From positions 1-64,000 of the forward strand of contig NZ_PQCC01000001.1 of NCBI RefSeq assembly GCF_002964785.1: a stretch of DNA of 64,000 nucleotides, written 5' to 3'. Within the stretch, counting starts at the first letter, position 1, and each line of letters opens with the position of its first letter. Under the pieces are notes generated by a model, which was not told where the DNA came from, did no database searches, and saw only the letters and a list, made by a program, of their open reading frames with translations. This document shows positions 26,460 through 35,062 of this stretch, piece after piece. Source of the DNA: Pseudoalteromonas sp. T1lg48. Its GTDB lineage: Bacteria > Pseudomonadota > Gammaproteobacteria > Enterobacterales > Alteromonadaceae. A program made the translations under genes and the position numbers.

Positions 26460-28277
26460 ATGAGCACTGTATCCGCATTATTCAACGAGCCAACACCCGA
26501 GCAAATTCTGCAGCAGGTCTTTGGTTATAGCCAATTCCGTGATGGTCAGCAGCAGGTGATAAACGCCGTGCTGGCGGCCCAGGACGCGTTAGTTCTGATG
26601 CCCACTGGCGGTGGCAAATCCCTCTGTTATCAAGTACCGGCCATGTTATTGCCGGGGCTCACCCTGGTGATCTCGCCCTTGATTTCACTGATGCAGGATC
26701 AGGTGACTCAGCTCAACACCCAGGGCGTTAAGGCCGCGTATATTAATAACTCCCTAAGCCGTGAAGAGCAGCAGTTGGTTTACCAACAACTCCATGATGG
26801 CGAGCTAAAGCTTTTGTATGTGGCACCGGAAAAGGCGCTGCAATACGAGTTTCTCGAGCGCTTGAGTTATTTGCAATTAAGCTTAATCGCCGTCGATGAG
26901 GCCCACTGTGTCTCCCATTGGGGTCATGATTTTCGCCCTCACTATTTCCGCTTAAGCGAGCTGAAGCAGCGCTTCGCCCAGGTGCCCATGATGGCGCTGA
27001 CGGCCACCGCCGACAGCGCTACCCGGGTTGATATCGTTAATCAGTTGGGGCTGGCCTCTCCCTATATCCATATCGGCAGTTTCGACAGACCCAACATTCG
27101 CTACACCCTGGAAGAAAAGTTTAAGCCTTTTGCCCAGTTATTGCGTTATCTGCGCACCCAAAGCGGGCAAAGTGGCATTATTTATTGCACCAGCCGCAAA
27201 CGGGTCGATGACCTGGCGCAAAAGCTCAGCGAGTCGGGCCTTAACGTTGCCGCCTACCATGCCGGCATGAGTAACGAATCCCGCCATTTTGTGCATAACG
27301 CCTTTGCTAAGGACGATATTCAAATCGTGGTCGCTACTGTCGCCTTCGGCATGGGCATCAATAAACTCAATGTGCGCTTTGTGGTGCATTACGATATCCC
27401 TAAGAATATCGAGTCCTACTACCAGGAAACCGGTCGTGCCGGCCGTGACGGTTTAGCCGCCGAAGCCATTATGTACTTCGACCCCGCCGATGTCCCAAGG
27501 GTACGACGCTTTTTCGAGGATATCGAAGACGAACAAAGACGCCGGGTCGAAGAGCAGCGCTTTAATGCCATGGCCAGCTTTGCTCAGGCGCAAACCTGTC
27601 GCCGACAAATTCTGCTTAATTACTTTAGCGAGTATCAACGCGAAGCCTGTGGCAACTGCGATATTTGCCTCAATCCGCCACAACGCTTCGACGGCACCTT
27701 AGTCGCACAGCAGGCGCTGTCCTGCGTCTATCGGGCCGGTCAGAAATTTGGCTTAGGCTATATTGTCGAATTACTGCGCGGCGCCAATACCCAGCGCATT
27801 CGCGATTTAAATCATCACACCTTGAGCACCTATGGCATTGGTAAGGAACACAGTAGTGAATACTGGCTCAGTATCTTGCGTCAGTTGGTGCACCAAGGCT
27901 TATTGCATCAGGATATTAGTCAGGGCTCGGTGCTCTGCCTGACCGAGGCAGCGCGGCCGGTACTCAAAGGCGAGTATCAGTTGCAGCTGGCAGAGCCGCG
28001 TTTACAGGCTAAACACGTGTACCAGGATAAGTTGGCGCAGTTTAACTATGACAAGAAGCTGTTCGCCAAATTGCGCGCCTTACGTAAACAGCTCGCCGAT
28101 GAAGACGATGTGCCGCCCTATGTGGTTTTTAACGATAAAACGCTGGCGGAAATGGCCCAGTTGATGCCCACCAATGACACCGAGTTTTTAAAGGTTTCCG
28201 GAGTTGGTTTTAGCAAGTTAACTAAATATGGTGGCGCCTTTATGACCTTAATTCGCAACTATTTATCGGCTGAATAG
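26460..28277 (+). CDS. recQ: ATP-dependent DNA helicase RecQ
   Basis: A 605-residue 3'-5' helicase of superfamily 2. Walker A MPTGGGKSLCYQ lies near residues 47-58, the DEAH box VDEAHCVSHWGHDF near 146-159, and motif VI QETGRAGRDG near 321-330. Zinc-binding Cys residues of the RecQ C-terminal domain follow (C379, then CGNCDIC near 396-402), then a winged helix and a C-terminal HRDC domain (about 530-600). The length is the family norm. It overlaps the cytochrome gene on the other strand by 19 bases at their 3' ends. Confidence 0.97.
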   Translation: MSTVSALFNEPTPEQILQQVFGYSQFRDGQQQVINAVLAAQDALVLMPTGGGKSLCYQVPAMLLPGLTLVISPLISLMQDQVTQLNTQGVKAAYINNSLSREEQQLVYQQLHDGELKLLYVAPEKALQYEFLERLSYLQLSLIAVDEAHCVSHWGHDFRPHYFRLSELKQRFAQVPMMALTATADSATRVDIVNQLGLASPYIHIGSFDRPNIRYTLEEKFKPFAQLLRYLRTQSGQSGIIYCTSRKRVDDLAQKLSESGLNVAAYHAGMSNESRHFVHNAFAKDDIQIVVATVAFGMGINKLNVRFVVHYDIPKNIESYYQETGRAGRDGLAAEAIMYFDPADVPRVRRFFEDIEDEQRRRVEEQRFNAMASFAQAQTCRRQILLNYFSEYQREACGNCDICLNPPQRFDGTLVAQQALSCVYRAGQKFGLGYIVELLRGANTQRIRDLNHHTLSTYGIGKEHSSEYWLSILRQLVHQGLLHQDISQGSVLCLTEAARPVLKGEYQLQLAEPRLQAKHVYQDKLAQFNYDKKLFAKLRALRKQLADEDDVPPYVVFNDKTLAEMAQLMPTNDTEFLKVSGVGFSKLTKYGGAFMTLIRNYLSAE

Positions 28278-28573
28278 TCCGCTTGTTGCGCGCCCTGAGT
28301 ATGAGGCTGGCCGTAAAACTTGGCCAGCTTATCTATTTGCTGCTCGGTTAACGATGCGGCCATGGCCGACATCAGTGCGTGACGGCGCTTGCGCGCTCGA
28401 TAATCCAGTAACTGCTGGCGTAAATAAGCAATATTCTGACCCTTCAAGTGCGGCGTTGAGGCATTACGGGCGATACCGTCGAGGCCATGACAACCTTGGC
28501 AACGGGCCGCTAAAGACTCGGCATTGACCTCAAAGGCCAGCAATAAAATAATGATGAAGTAATTATATTTCAT
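28259..28573 (-). CDS. Class I cytochrome c, c553-like
   Basis: A small exported monohaem cytochrome. From the ATG at 28573 it has 104 residues, with a signal peptide (hydrophobic stretch 6-15, cleavage after VNA) and a haem site RCQGCHG with Cys25, Cys28 and His29. A distal Met ligand could be M68 or M71 (ALMSAMAAS). It is probably a periplasmic electron carrier. No good ribosome-binding site is visible before any of the candidate starts (28573, 28579, or GTG at 28600), so the start is uncertain. Its 3' end overlaps recQ by 19 bases. Confidence 0.8.
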   Translation of the reverse strand: MKYNYFIIILLLAFEVNAESLAARCQGCHGLDGIARNASTPHLKGQNIAYLRQQLLDYRARKRRHALMSAMAASLTEQQIDKLAKFYGQPHTQGAQQADYSADK

Positions 28574-28592
28574 ATACATAGAGAGTAAGAAA

Positions 28593-28883
28593 GTGACCAC
28601 TCTAAGTCTAGACCGAGATCACCTGGTGATCATCATTAATCCCGACGTAATGCCTGAAGCCGATGAATTCGATTTTTGGGGACGTATTTTCCTGCATCAG
28701 GACGAGATTAGCATAGGTGAATTTTCTCAGGGTGCGGACCGTCATATGCTGCGTTTTCATTATTGCAATTGCCCTTTTGAACTGCACTTTGAGCATTATG
28801 GCGATAGTCTGTGGATCGCCGCCAGCGGCGCCGAGTCTGAGCTGCTCCTTGAAAAATTAACACATTATTTAAGCGCAAGTTGA
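28593..28883 (+). CDS. Small hypothetical protein (possibly DUF3630)
   Basis: A 96-residue acidic, soluble protein with no signal peptide, starting at a GTG preceded by GAGAGTAAGAAA. It contains a motif HYCNCPFELHFEHYGDSLWI near 56-75. The family name DUF3630 is a tentative recollection from Shewanella and Vibrio relatives. It is divergent from the cytochrome gene and their 5' ends nearly touch. No function can be proposed from sequence. Confidence 0.65.
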   Translation: MTTLSLDRDHLVIIINPDVMPEADEFDFWGRIFLHQDEISIGEFSQGADRHMLRFHYCNCPFELHFEHYGDSLWIAASGAESELLLEKLTHYLSAS

Positions 28884-28933
28884 CACATTGTGCAGTAGAC
28901 TAAAATGACGGGAAATAAAAAATAGTGTGTTAA

Positions 28934-30595
28934 ATGAAGCGGCTGGTAGTGACTTTAGGGATCTTGTTGGCGGCGCAAGGGCAGGCTCTGGCGCAGTGCA
29001 ACAGCGAGCATCTAGAGAATGATCCAGACCAGTTGCTATCGCGACAACTCGCCGATAAGCAGCCACTCCCCAAAGCCGACGGCACACGCCAGATAGGCCA
29101 TATTCGCTTTATCCAAAACAATATTTTCAACACCGATCTACCCAGCGAAGACAACTGGCTGTTTCGCCTTGCCAATACCATGCACATCATGACCGAGCCT
29201 CAGGTAATGAAAAACATTCTGCTGTTTAGCGAAGGCGACCCATATGACCCAGAGTTACTAAAGGAGTCAGAGCGCCTGCTGCGCCAGCAAGGCTATTTGT
29301 ACGATGCCCAAATCAGTGCGAGCGAGCGCTGTGAAGACTATATCGATGTGGTGATCACCACCCGCGAACTTTGGACCTTACTGCCGGAGATCAGCTTTAG
29401 CCGCAGTGGCGGTGAAAACCGCTCCACCTTCGGCTTTCGCGACGGCAACTTTTTAGGCTGGGGTAAACACCTATCCTTGGTTCGCACCAATGATGATGAC
29501 CGCAGCGGCTACGAGTTTACCTATGCCGATCCCAATGTCTTCGGCAGCCGTTATCGGGGTCGTCTCGAATACGCTGACAACAGCGATGGCGAGCGCCATT
29601 GGCTGGCCCTGAGTTACCCTTTCTACTCTCTCGACACGCCCTATAGCTACGGCTTTGCTAACGGCGGTAATCGCCGCGATGAAAAGCTCTATAACAAGGG
29701 GGAAACGATCAGCGAGTTTTCTCAGGATACCAGTATCAGTGAGGTATTTTTCGGTATCGCCCGGCGCCCGGCGGAGCATTGGACCCAGCGCATCCGCCTG
29801 GGCTACCGTTACCAAAACGAGCGCTTTTACGAGCTTCCACAAACCAATTTACCCATTGCCAAAGAGCGCACCCTGTCTTACCCCTATATCGACATCACCT
29901 GGCTGGAGGACGATTTTGTGAAAGTCCATAATATCGACACCATTAGCCGCACCGAAGACCTTAATCTGGGCTGGCAGATCCATGCTCAATTCGGCTACTC
30001 GCCGAGTACCTTAAGCGACGATGCCAGTCGTTATATACTTAAGCTCAATGTCCACCGTAGCCACTATATCAGCCAACGAAGCTTATGGCGTTGGTCGCTA
30101 GGCATAGATGGCACTATCCACGAGCAAGATTTTGAGGCGGAAAATCTCTTCTTCGGCGCTCACGCCGAATACCTGTATAACAGTGACGATGCCCAGTCCT
30201 GGTATGTGAAGGGACAGGTAGACGCCGCCGAAGGGTTGACCGCAGATCAGCAGCTTCCCCTTGGCGGCGACACCGGCCTGCGCGGCTATCCGCATCATTA
30301 CCAACTCGGCGACAGGCGCGCGCTGTTTAGTGTCGAAAAACGCTATTACTGGCAATATAACCTTTGGCAATTATTTAGCGTCGGTGGCGCCTTGTTTTAT
30401 GATGCCGGTCAGGCCTGGTTCCATGACAACCAGGAAAATGCCCATTTTCATCATAACATTGGCTTTGGCTTACGCCTGGCCCCTAGTCGCGCCAATGCCG
30501 GCGCTGTGATCCACCTGGATGTGGCCCGCCCTATCAACCGCAGCGATGATGTTGACCCGTTACAGTGGCTGGTCAGCGTAAAAAAATCTTTCTAA
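28934..30595 (+). CDS. BamA/TamA (Omp85) family outer-membrane protein
   Basis: A 553-residue exported protein. The signal peptide covers residues 1-21 (AQGQALAQ region). One or two POTRA-like domains follow at about 50-150 (IGHIRFIQNNIFNTD, LLKESERLLRQQGYLYDAQIS). The rest, about 155-553, is an aromatic-rich beta-barrel ending in VSVKKSF with a C-terminal Phe, and includes the family-type LGGDTGLRGYPHHYQLGDRRALFSVEKRY region (near 440-470). It is shorter in POTRA content than BamA and has no tamB partner beside it, so its role in translocation or membrane assembly is unknown. Confidence 0.82.
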   Translation: MKRLVVTLGILLAAQGQALAQCNSEHLENDPDQLLSRQLADKQPLPKADGTRQIGHIRFIQNNIFNTDLPSEDNWLFRLANTMHIMTEPQVMKNILLFSEGDPYDPELLKESERLLRQQGYLYDAQISASERCEDYIDVVITTRELWTLLPEISFSRSGGENRSTFGFRDGNFLGWGKHLSLVRTNDDDRSGYEFTYADPNVFGSRYRGRLEYADNSDGERHWLALSYPFYSLDTPYSYGFANGGNRRDEKLYNKGETISEFSQDTSISEVFFGIARRPAEHWTQRIRLGYRYQNERFYELPQTNLPIAKERTLSYPYIDITWLEDDFVKVHNIDTISRTEDLNLGWQIHAQFGYSPSTLSDDASRYILKLNVHRSHYISQRSLWRWSLGIDGTIHEQDFEAENLFFGAHAEYLYNSDDAQSWYVKGQVDAAEGLTADQQLPLGGDTGLRGYPHHYQLGDRRALFSVEKRYYWQYNLWQLFSVGGALFYDAGQAWFHDNQENAHFHHNIGFGLRLAPSRANAGAVIHLDVARPINRSDDVDPLQWLVSVKKSF

Positions 30596-30668
30596 CATCC
30601 TTTGTTGTGCCGATATTCCATGCTATATAGCTGCTTTTATTGCTTCCTTTATTTTGTAGGAAAAAACG

Positions 30669-31223
30669 GTGTCGCTACTGGAATTAGTCAGCCAAAACTA
30701 TAAATGGATCATCACCCTGGGAGTGCTGCTGCTCTTCCCCCTCTTGGTACGTTTACAGCAAAAAATATTCGAAAAAACCATCCATGGGCGCGTCGATCCG
30801 CATCGCAAACAGCGGGCGCAATTGCTGCTTAAAGTCTTGCTGGCCATAGTGTTGAGCTGTGTGCTACTGGTCTTTTGGGGCATAGAATTACGCGGCCTGC
30901 TGGTATTGGGTTCCAGCCTATTTGCCATGCTTGGCGTTGCCTTGTTTGCCGGTTGGTCTCTGCTGTCTAACCTAACCTCATTCTTATTAATGTTTGCGCA
31001 AAACGACTGCCGCGTAGGCTACTGGGTCAAGGTGATCGACGGCGCCAATTTTGTCGAAGGCCGCATTATCGAAATGGGGTTCATGAATGTGGTGCTTGAG
31101 CATGTCGACGGCCATAAGGTGCTCTACCCTAATAACCTTTTTGTTACCCGTCCGGTCATGGTGCTGAACAAGCCGCCACAAAAAGCCAAGCCGATACGTA
31201 AAATACTTGGACCAAAAAAATAA
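30669..31223 (+). CDS. Small MscS-family protein
   Basis: A 184-residue inner-membrane protein related to the mechanosensitive channel MscS. It has three hydrophobic segments; the third (about residues 78-112, LGSSLFAMLGVALFAGW and on) has the Gly/Ala pattern of the MscS pore helix. It is followed by the beta domain (VGYWVKVIDGANFVEGRIIEMGFMNV, about 117-142, and YPNNLFVTRPVMVLN). The C-terminal alpha/beta vestibule of full-length MscS (286 residues in E. coli) is missing. The start is GTG with TAGGA upstream. It ends at a strong two-way terminator. Confidence 0.82.
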   Translation: MSLLELVSQNYKWIITLGVLLLFPLLVRLQQKIFEKTIHGRVDPHRKQRAQLLLKVLLAIVLSCVLLVFWGIELRGLLVLGSSLFAMLGVALFAGWSLLSNLTSFLLMFAQNDCRVGYWVKVIDGANFVEGRIIEMGFMNVVLEHVDGHKVLYPNNLFVTRPVMVLNKPPQKAKPIRKILGPKK

Positions 31224-31246
31224 GCGCCCATAGGCGCTTATTTTTA
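31218..31246. terminator. Bidirectional terminator, MscS-like gene and AstE-like gene
   Basis: AATAAGCGCC-CATA-GGCGCTTATT flanked by A-runs and T-runs, serving both convergent genes. The left A-run is the end of the MscS-like reading frame. Confidence 0.85.
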
Positions 31247-31254
31247 TGCGGTTA

Positions 31255-32313
31255 TTAGTTATTGAGCTCCGCGGTTTTAAGCTCGTCGTCCATGTAGCTT
31301 ATCTCATCGATAAACGTTTCCAGTTGCTGCTCAACGATGGAGTTAGCATGGGCAAAATAGGCCAAATGAAACACCGCATCCCCTTCGTTCACCAGTGGCA
31401 GGGTTTGCTGGCCAATAACGATACCGCTGCGCGGAGCCACTACGGCACACTCGGTATCGCCGAGCGGGCTATTGATATAGGCCAATACCTGACCCTGACG
31501 CACACGCTCACCCAAAGAGACCTGGGCACGAATAATGCCATCGGTTTCCGCACGGATCCAACTAGTGGCCGAAGCAATAACCGGCTCGGCCTGTTTGCGC
31601 ACCCGCTTGCCACGCATCATACGCAGTTTACGCATAACGTTTTCCACCCCTTGCACGCCGGCGGCAATGGCAATGGGGTCAAAGCGCAGCGCCTCGCCGG
31701 CTTCATAGGTGATCACTGGAATCCCGCGTGCCGCCGCTTCGGAGCGCAGCGAACCATTACGCAAAGAGGCATTGATCACCGCTGGCGTACCAAAGGCGTT
31801 GGCTATCTTCGCGGTTTCATCATTGCTCAAGTCGGCACGAATTTGCGGCAAATTGGTACGGTGAATGGCACCGGTATGCAGATCGATAATATGACTGCAG
31901 TGCACTGCCACCTCGTTAAAAAAGGTGTTGGCCATGCGCCCGGCTACCGAGCCTCGTATCGAGCCGGGAAAGCTGCGATTTAAATCACGCCTGTCCGGCA
32001 AATAACGGGACTTATGAATAAAGCCAAACACATTAACCACGGGCACAGCGATCAGGGTGCCACGCAACTTAGCGGCATCCACCTTGGCCAGGGTTTGCCG
32101 CACGATTTCCACACCATTGAGCTCATCGCCGTGAATGGCAGCACAAACCAACAGCGTGGGCCCAGGTTCAACGCCGTTGACCACCTCAAGACTAATGGTC
32201 AGGGGCGAGTGGGTGTACAACTTGGCCGCCTCTAGTTCAAAGACGCGGCGCTCTCCGGGAGCAACCTGCTCCCCTAACATGGTAAATGGCGTATTTTTCT
32301 TAGCCCTTGCCAC
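31255..32313 (-). CDS. Succinylglutamate desuccinylase/aspartoacylase family enzyme
   Basis: A 352-residue zinc-dependent hydrolase of the AstE/aspartoacylase group (M14-like fold). Zinc ligands are visible in [10 protein letters not shown] (His and Glu, near residues 58-67) and in IIDLHTGA (His, near 146-153); the substrate-binding [11 protein letters not shown] lies near 107-117. The C-terminal part, about 265-330, is a beta-barrel-like domain ([25 protein letters not shown]). I chose GTG at 32313, which has AAAGGA upstream and overlaps the rimK stop by 14 bases, so it is translationally coupled to rimK. Its place in the rimK operon suggests work on glutamate-modified products rather than arginine catabolism. 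Confidence 0.83.
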   Translation of the reverse strand: MARAKKNTPFTMLGEQVAPGERRVFELEAAKLYTHSPLTISLEVVNGVEPGPTLLVCAAIHGDELNGVEIVRQTLAKVDAAKLRGTLIAVPVVNVFGFIHKSRYLPDRRDLNRSFPGSIRGSVAGRMANTFFNEVAVHCSHIIDLHTGAIHRTNLPQIRADLSNDETAKIANAFGTPAVINASLRNGSLRSEAAARGIPVITYEAGEALRFDPIAIAAGVQGVENVMRKLRMMRGKRVRKQAEPVIASATSWIRAETDGIIRAQVSLGERVRQGQVLAYINSPLGDTECAVVAPRSGIVIGQQTLPLVNEGDAVFHLAYFAHANSIVEQQLETFIDEISYMDDELKTAELNN

Positions 32314-33204
32314 GGGTTCTGGTCCTTTTCTCTTTCGCGTTCTTTTCAATAAATTGAATGATCATACTGGCAATGTCCTTGCCGGTCGCAACTTCGATGC
32401 CTTCTAAACCCGGAGAAGAGTTTACTTCCATCACCAAGGGGCCGCGCTCCGAGCGCAGCAGGTCAACACCGGCGACGTTCAAGCCCATGGCCTTGGCCGC
32501 CGCCACCGCGGTTTTACGCTCTTCCGGGGTAATGCGAACTAGGCTGGCACTGCCGCCACGATGCAGGTTAGAGCGGAATTCGCCTTCTTGCGCCTGACGC
32601 TTCATGGCCGCAATAACTCTATCGCCAATCACGAAACAACGAATATCGGCGCCACCGGCTTCCTTAATGTATTCCTGTACCATGATGTTGGCTTTTAAGC
32701 CCATAAAGGCCTCGATCACGCTCTCCGCCGCCTTACGGGTTTCCGCAAGCACCACGCCATGCCCTGGGTGCCCTCAAGCAACTTGATCACCACGGGAGCA
32801 CCGCCAACCATTTCCAACAGGTCTTTTACATCATCGGGCTTTGACGCAAACCCGGTGACCGGCATGCCGATGCCTTTACGTGACAGTAGTTGCAATGACC
32901 GCAACTTATCGCGCGAACGGGTGATGGCAACCGACTCATTGACCGGATACACGCCCATCATTTCAAACTGACGTAACACCGAGCAACCATAAAAGGTCAC
33001 CGAGGCGCCAATTCGCGGGATAATGGCGTTAAAGCCCTCAAGCTTTTCGCCCTTATAATGAATTTCTGGCTCCTGCGAGTTAATGTTCATATAACAACGC
33101 AGCGCATCCAACACCTGCACCTCATGACCACGCTTCTCTGCCGCTTCGATTAGACGGCGAGTGGAGTACAGGTTTTTGTTGCGCGATAAAATACCAATTT
33201 TCAT
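32300..33204 (-). pseudogene. rimK: RimK, ribosomal protein S6 glutamate ligase (frameshifted)
   Basis: RimK is an ATP-grasp ligase that adds glutamates to the C-terminus of ribosomal protein S6. Two overlapping frames together give the full protein. The N-terminal frame runs from 33204 ([14 protein letters not shown]) to EGTQGM, and the C-terminal frame continues [12 protein letters not shown] to the stop at 32300. The break is near 32757-32758: the gene reads GGCATGGCGTGG where one more G would restore GGC ATG GGC GTG GTG, matching the family. Without the missing base the protein stops soon after [13 protein letters not shown]. All other family motifs, including FRSNLHRGG and [14 protein letters not shown], are intact, so the loss is either very recent or a sequencing error. 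Confidence 0.88.
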
Positions 33205-33212
33205 AGTTATCC

Positions 33213-33641
33213 TTATAACTTTGTTTGGTGTGAGAGCTCAGGGTCAACCACAATGCGGCCCACCATAGCGGTGCGCCCTAGTAGCATGCGAAACTTCATG
33301 GTATCGCGGTTGGTCAGTGTTGCCTCCATCGGCCATTGTTGGCCATCGATACTCAACAAGGTTTCAATCACATAACGCATTTCGCTATGACCACCAGAAT
33401 CGGTGACGGTACGCTCATCTTTTACTTTAGCTTGGCATTGAATTTCGGTTTCGACATCATCTTGATTCGGGTGCACCCAAAAACGCACCCATTTTTCGCC
33501 ATCCTGCATATAAGGTTCAACCTTAAACGCGTGAATACAAGATGTGCGGGCTCCGGTATCTACCTTGGCTTTGATCTGCTTGATCCCTAACTCAGGCAAC
33601 GCAACCCACTCGCGCCAACCGACTAAAATTCTGTTTTCCAT
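33213..33641 (-). CDS. RimB-like ATP-dependent zinc protease / retropepsin-like protein
   Basis: A 142-residue protein of the putative zinc-protease family, whose fold is retropepsin-like. The Asp motif is [11 protein letters not shown] (Asp28 to His36), and the flap and second-lobe-like segments follow (LLGRTAMVG near 120-128). In Pseudomonas a protein of this type, RimB, is encoded with RimK and modifies its action on S6. It is the first gene of the operon, 8 bases before rimK, and is divergent from zntB. The genuine catalytic mechanism of this family is unsettled. Confidence 0.85.
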   Translation of the reverse strand: MENRILVGWREWVALPELGIKQIKAKVDTGARTSCIHAFKVEPYMQDGEKWVRFWVHPNQDDVETEIQCQAKVKDERTVTDSGGHSEMRYVIETLLSIDGQQWPMEATLTNRDTMKFRMLLGRTAMVGRIVVDPELSHQTKL

Positions 33642-33792
33642 AATGGCTACCAGCTCAGTGCTCCGACGGGAGCAAGTTGTTAAAGATCCGCTTTATACGG
33701 CAATTCACCTTAAAGAACAGTGAATTAATTTACTCGCGTCGATTAATATAATTAATTGATCTTCACGATGTTGTAGTCAAGGATAGAAGAAA

Positions 33793-34785
33793 ATGGCGAC
33801 AACAAAAAGCGAATTCTCAATGAGTGCATTAATCCATGCCCTAGTGCTCGACGGCCAAGGCGGTGTCAGTAAGGAATTGACAAATAAAGAACAAATTAGC
33901 GCTTGGCAAAAAACCGACGGCTTACTGTGGCTGCACCTCGACTATTGCTTTGATGAAGCCCGCGATTATCTTGAGCGCGTTAATTTAAGCGAGTTTGCCT
34001 ACCAATCCTTGCTGGCCGAGGAGACTCGTCCACGCCTGGTGACCGACGGCCAAGGCACGCTGATGTTTTTACGTGGGGTGAATCTGAACCCGGCACAAAC
34101 GCCGGACGACATGGTGTCGATTCGCCTTTATGTTAGCGACCAACTGATCGTTTCCACCCGTCACCGCCGCCTGCTTTCGGTGGGCGCCTTAGCCGACTCA
34201 CTGCGCGCTGGCGATGGACCCAAGGATGCGTCATCACTTATTTGCCAACTCAGCGAAAACCTCACATCGCGGATGCAGGACGTCATCGACGAGCTTGAAG
34301 ACAAGCTCGACCAGTTTGAGGAGCAGGTCGATAGCAGCCAGCCTTATGACCATAATGCCTTGTCTCAGGTGCGCAGGCAGACAATAGGTCTAAAGCGTTA
34401 TATTCGCCCACAAAAAGACGCTCTGCGCGGCCTGTTAACACAACCGCCAAGCTGGTTAGAAGATGAGGATCGCTCGCGCATTAGCGAGACCATCAACCAC
34501 CTGGTGCGTTATTTAGAAGAGCTGGATATGAATATTGAGCGGGCGCAGATCATTCAACAAGAGGTCGCCAGTCAGGTTTCCGACCAGCTCAATAAACGCA
34601 TGTATGTAATGTCCGTGGTGGCCGCGCTGTTCTTGCCTTTGGGCTTTTTAACCGGCCTGTTAGGGGTCAATATCGGCGGTATCCCGGGTACCGAGTCCGA
34701 TGCCGCTTTTGCCATTTTCGTCATCGCCCTGGTGGCTCTGACCGCCTTGATAGCCGTATATTTTAAGCTAAAGAAATGGCTTTGA
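33793..34785 (+). CDS. zntB: Zinc transporter ZntB (CorA family)
   Basis: A 330-residue inner-membrane transporter of the CorA superfamily. The large cytoplasmic N-terminal domain spans about 1-265 with the ZntB-like blocks LLWLHLDY, ETRPRL and STRHRRLLSVG. Two helices follow, with the signature GVNIGGIPG (CorA GMN becomes GVN) between them and a KKWL C-terminus. The pattern matches E. coli ZntB, which imports zinc by proton coupling. Its 3' end overlaps the Rof-like gene on the other strand by 23 bases. Confidence 0.92.
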   Translation: MATTKSEFSMSALIHALVLDGQGGVSKELTNKEQISAWQKTDGLLWLHLDYCFDEARDYLERVNLSEFAYQSLLAEETRPRLVTDGQGTLMFLRGVNLNPAQTPDDMVSIRLYVSDQLIVSTRHRRLLSVGALADSLRAGDGPKDASSLICQLSENLTSRMQDVIDELEDKLDQFEEQVDSSQPYDHNALSQVRRQTIGLKRYIRPQKDALRGLLTQPPSWLEDEDRSRISETINHLVRYLEELDMNIERAQIIQQEVASQVSDQLNKRMYVMSVVAALFLPLGFLTGLLGVNIGGIPGTESDAAFAIFVIALVALTALIAVYFKLKKWL

Positions 34786-34975
34786 TCTGATCCAGGCGCA
34801 CACTGGCGTGGTTGCTAAAATGCAGCCACTCCCCTTGGCCACTGACGATACCCACATCTTCGGCTCGAGCACAAAACTGCTCACCGCTGTGCAAGGTCAC
34901 CGACACTTCATTATGGCGCATGCAATAAATCTCAATTTGATCATGCTGCTCACAGGAAATTGGCATATAGGCCAT
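34763..34975 (-). CDS. Rof-like Rho-binding antiterminator
   Basis: A 70-residue protein resembling Rof (YaeO), a small inhibitor that binds the Rho terminator. The match covers the length: PISCEQHDQIEIYC, VTLHSGEQFCARAEDV and EWLHFSNHASVRLDQIKAIS align with the Sm-like beta strands of Rof. The ATG at 34975 has AAGGAGA at good spacing. It overlaps zntB tail-to-tail by 23 bases, so the two transcripts are complementary at their 3' ends. Confidence 0.78.
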   Translation of the reverse strand: MAYMPISCEQHDQIEIYCMRHNEVSVTLHSGEQFCARAEDVGIVSGQGEWLHFSNHASVRLDQIKAISLA

Positions 34976-35030
34976 CGGCTTCTCCTTCTTTCACACCAGC
35001 GAACTCTTTTCTTATAGCACAGCGGCTAAT

Positions 35031-35056
35031 AAAAGGGGCTCATTGAGCCCCTTAAT
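35031..35056 (-). terminator. Terminator of TonB receptor gene 1
   Basis: On the minus strand AAGGGGCTCA-ATGAGCCCCTT is followed by TTTATT, 6 bases after the stop codon. Confidence 0.8.
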
Positions 35057-35062
35057 AATGCA

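Noticed and set aside
31246..31983. 245-codon plus-strand reading frame
   Set aside because: Lies entirely opposite the AstE-like gene, which has clear zinc motifs; the antisense frame is a by-product of codon bias.
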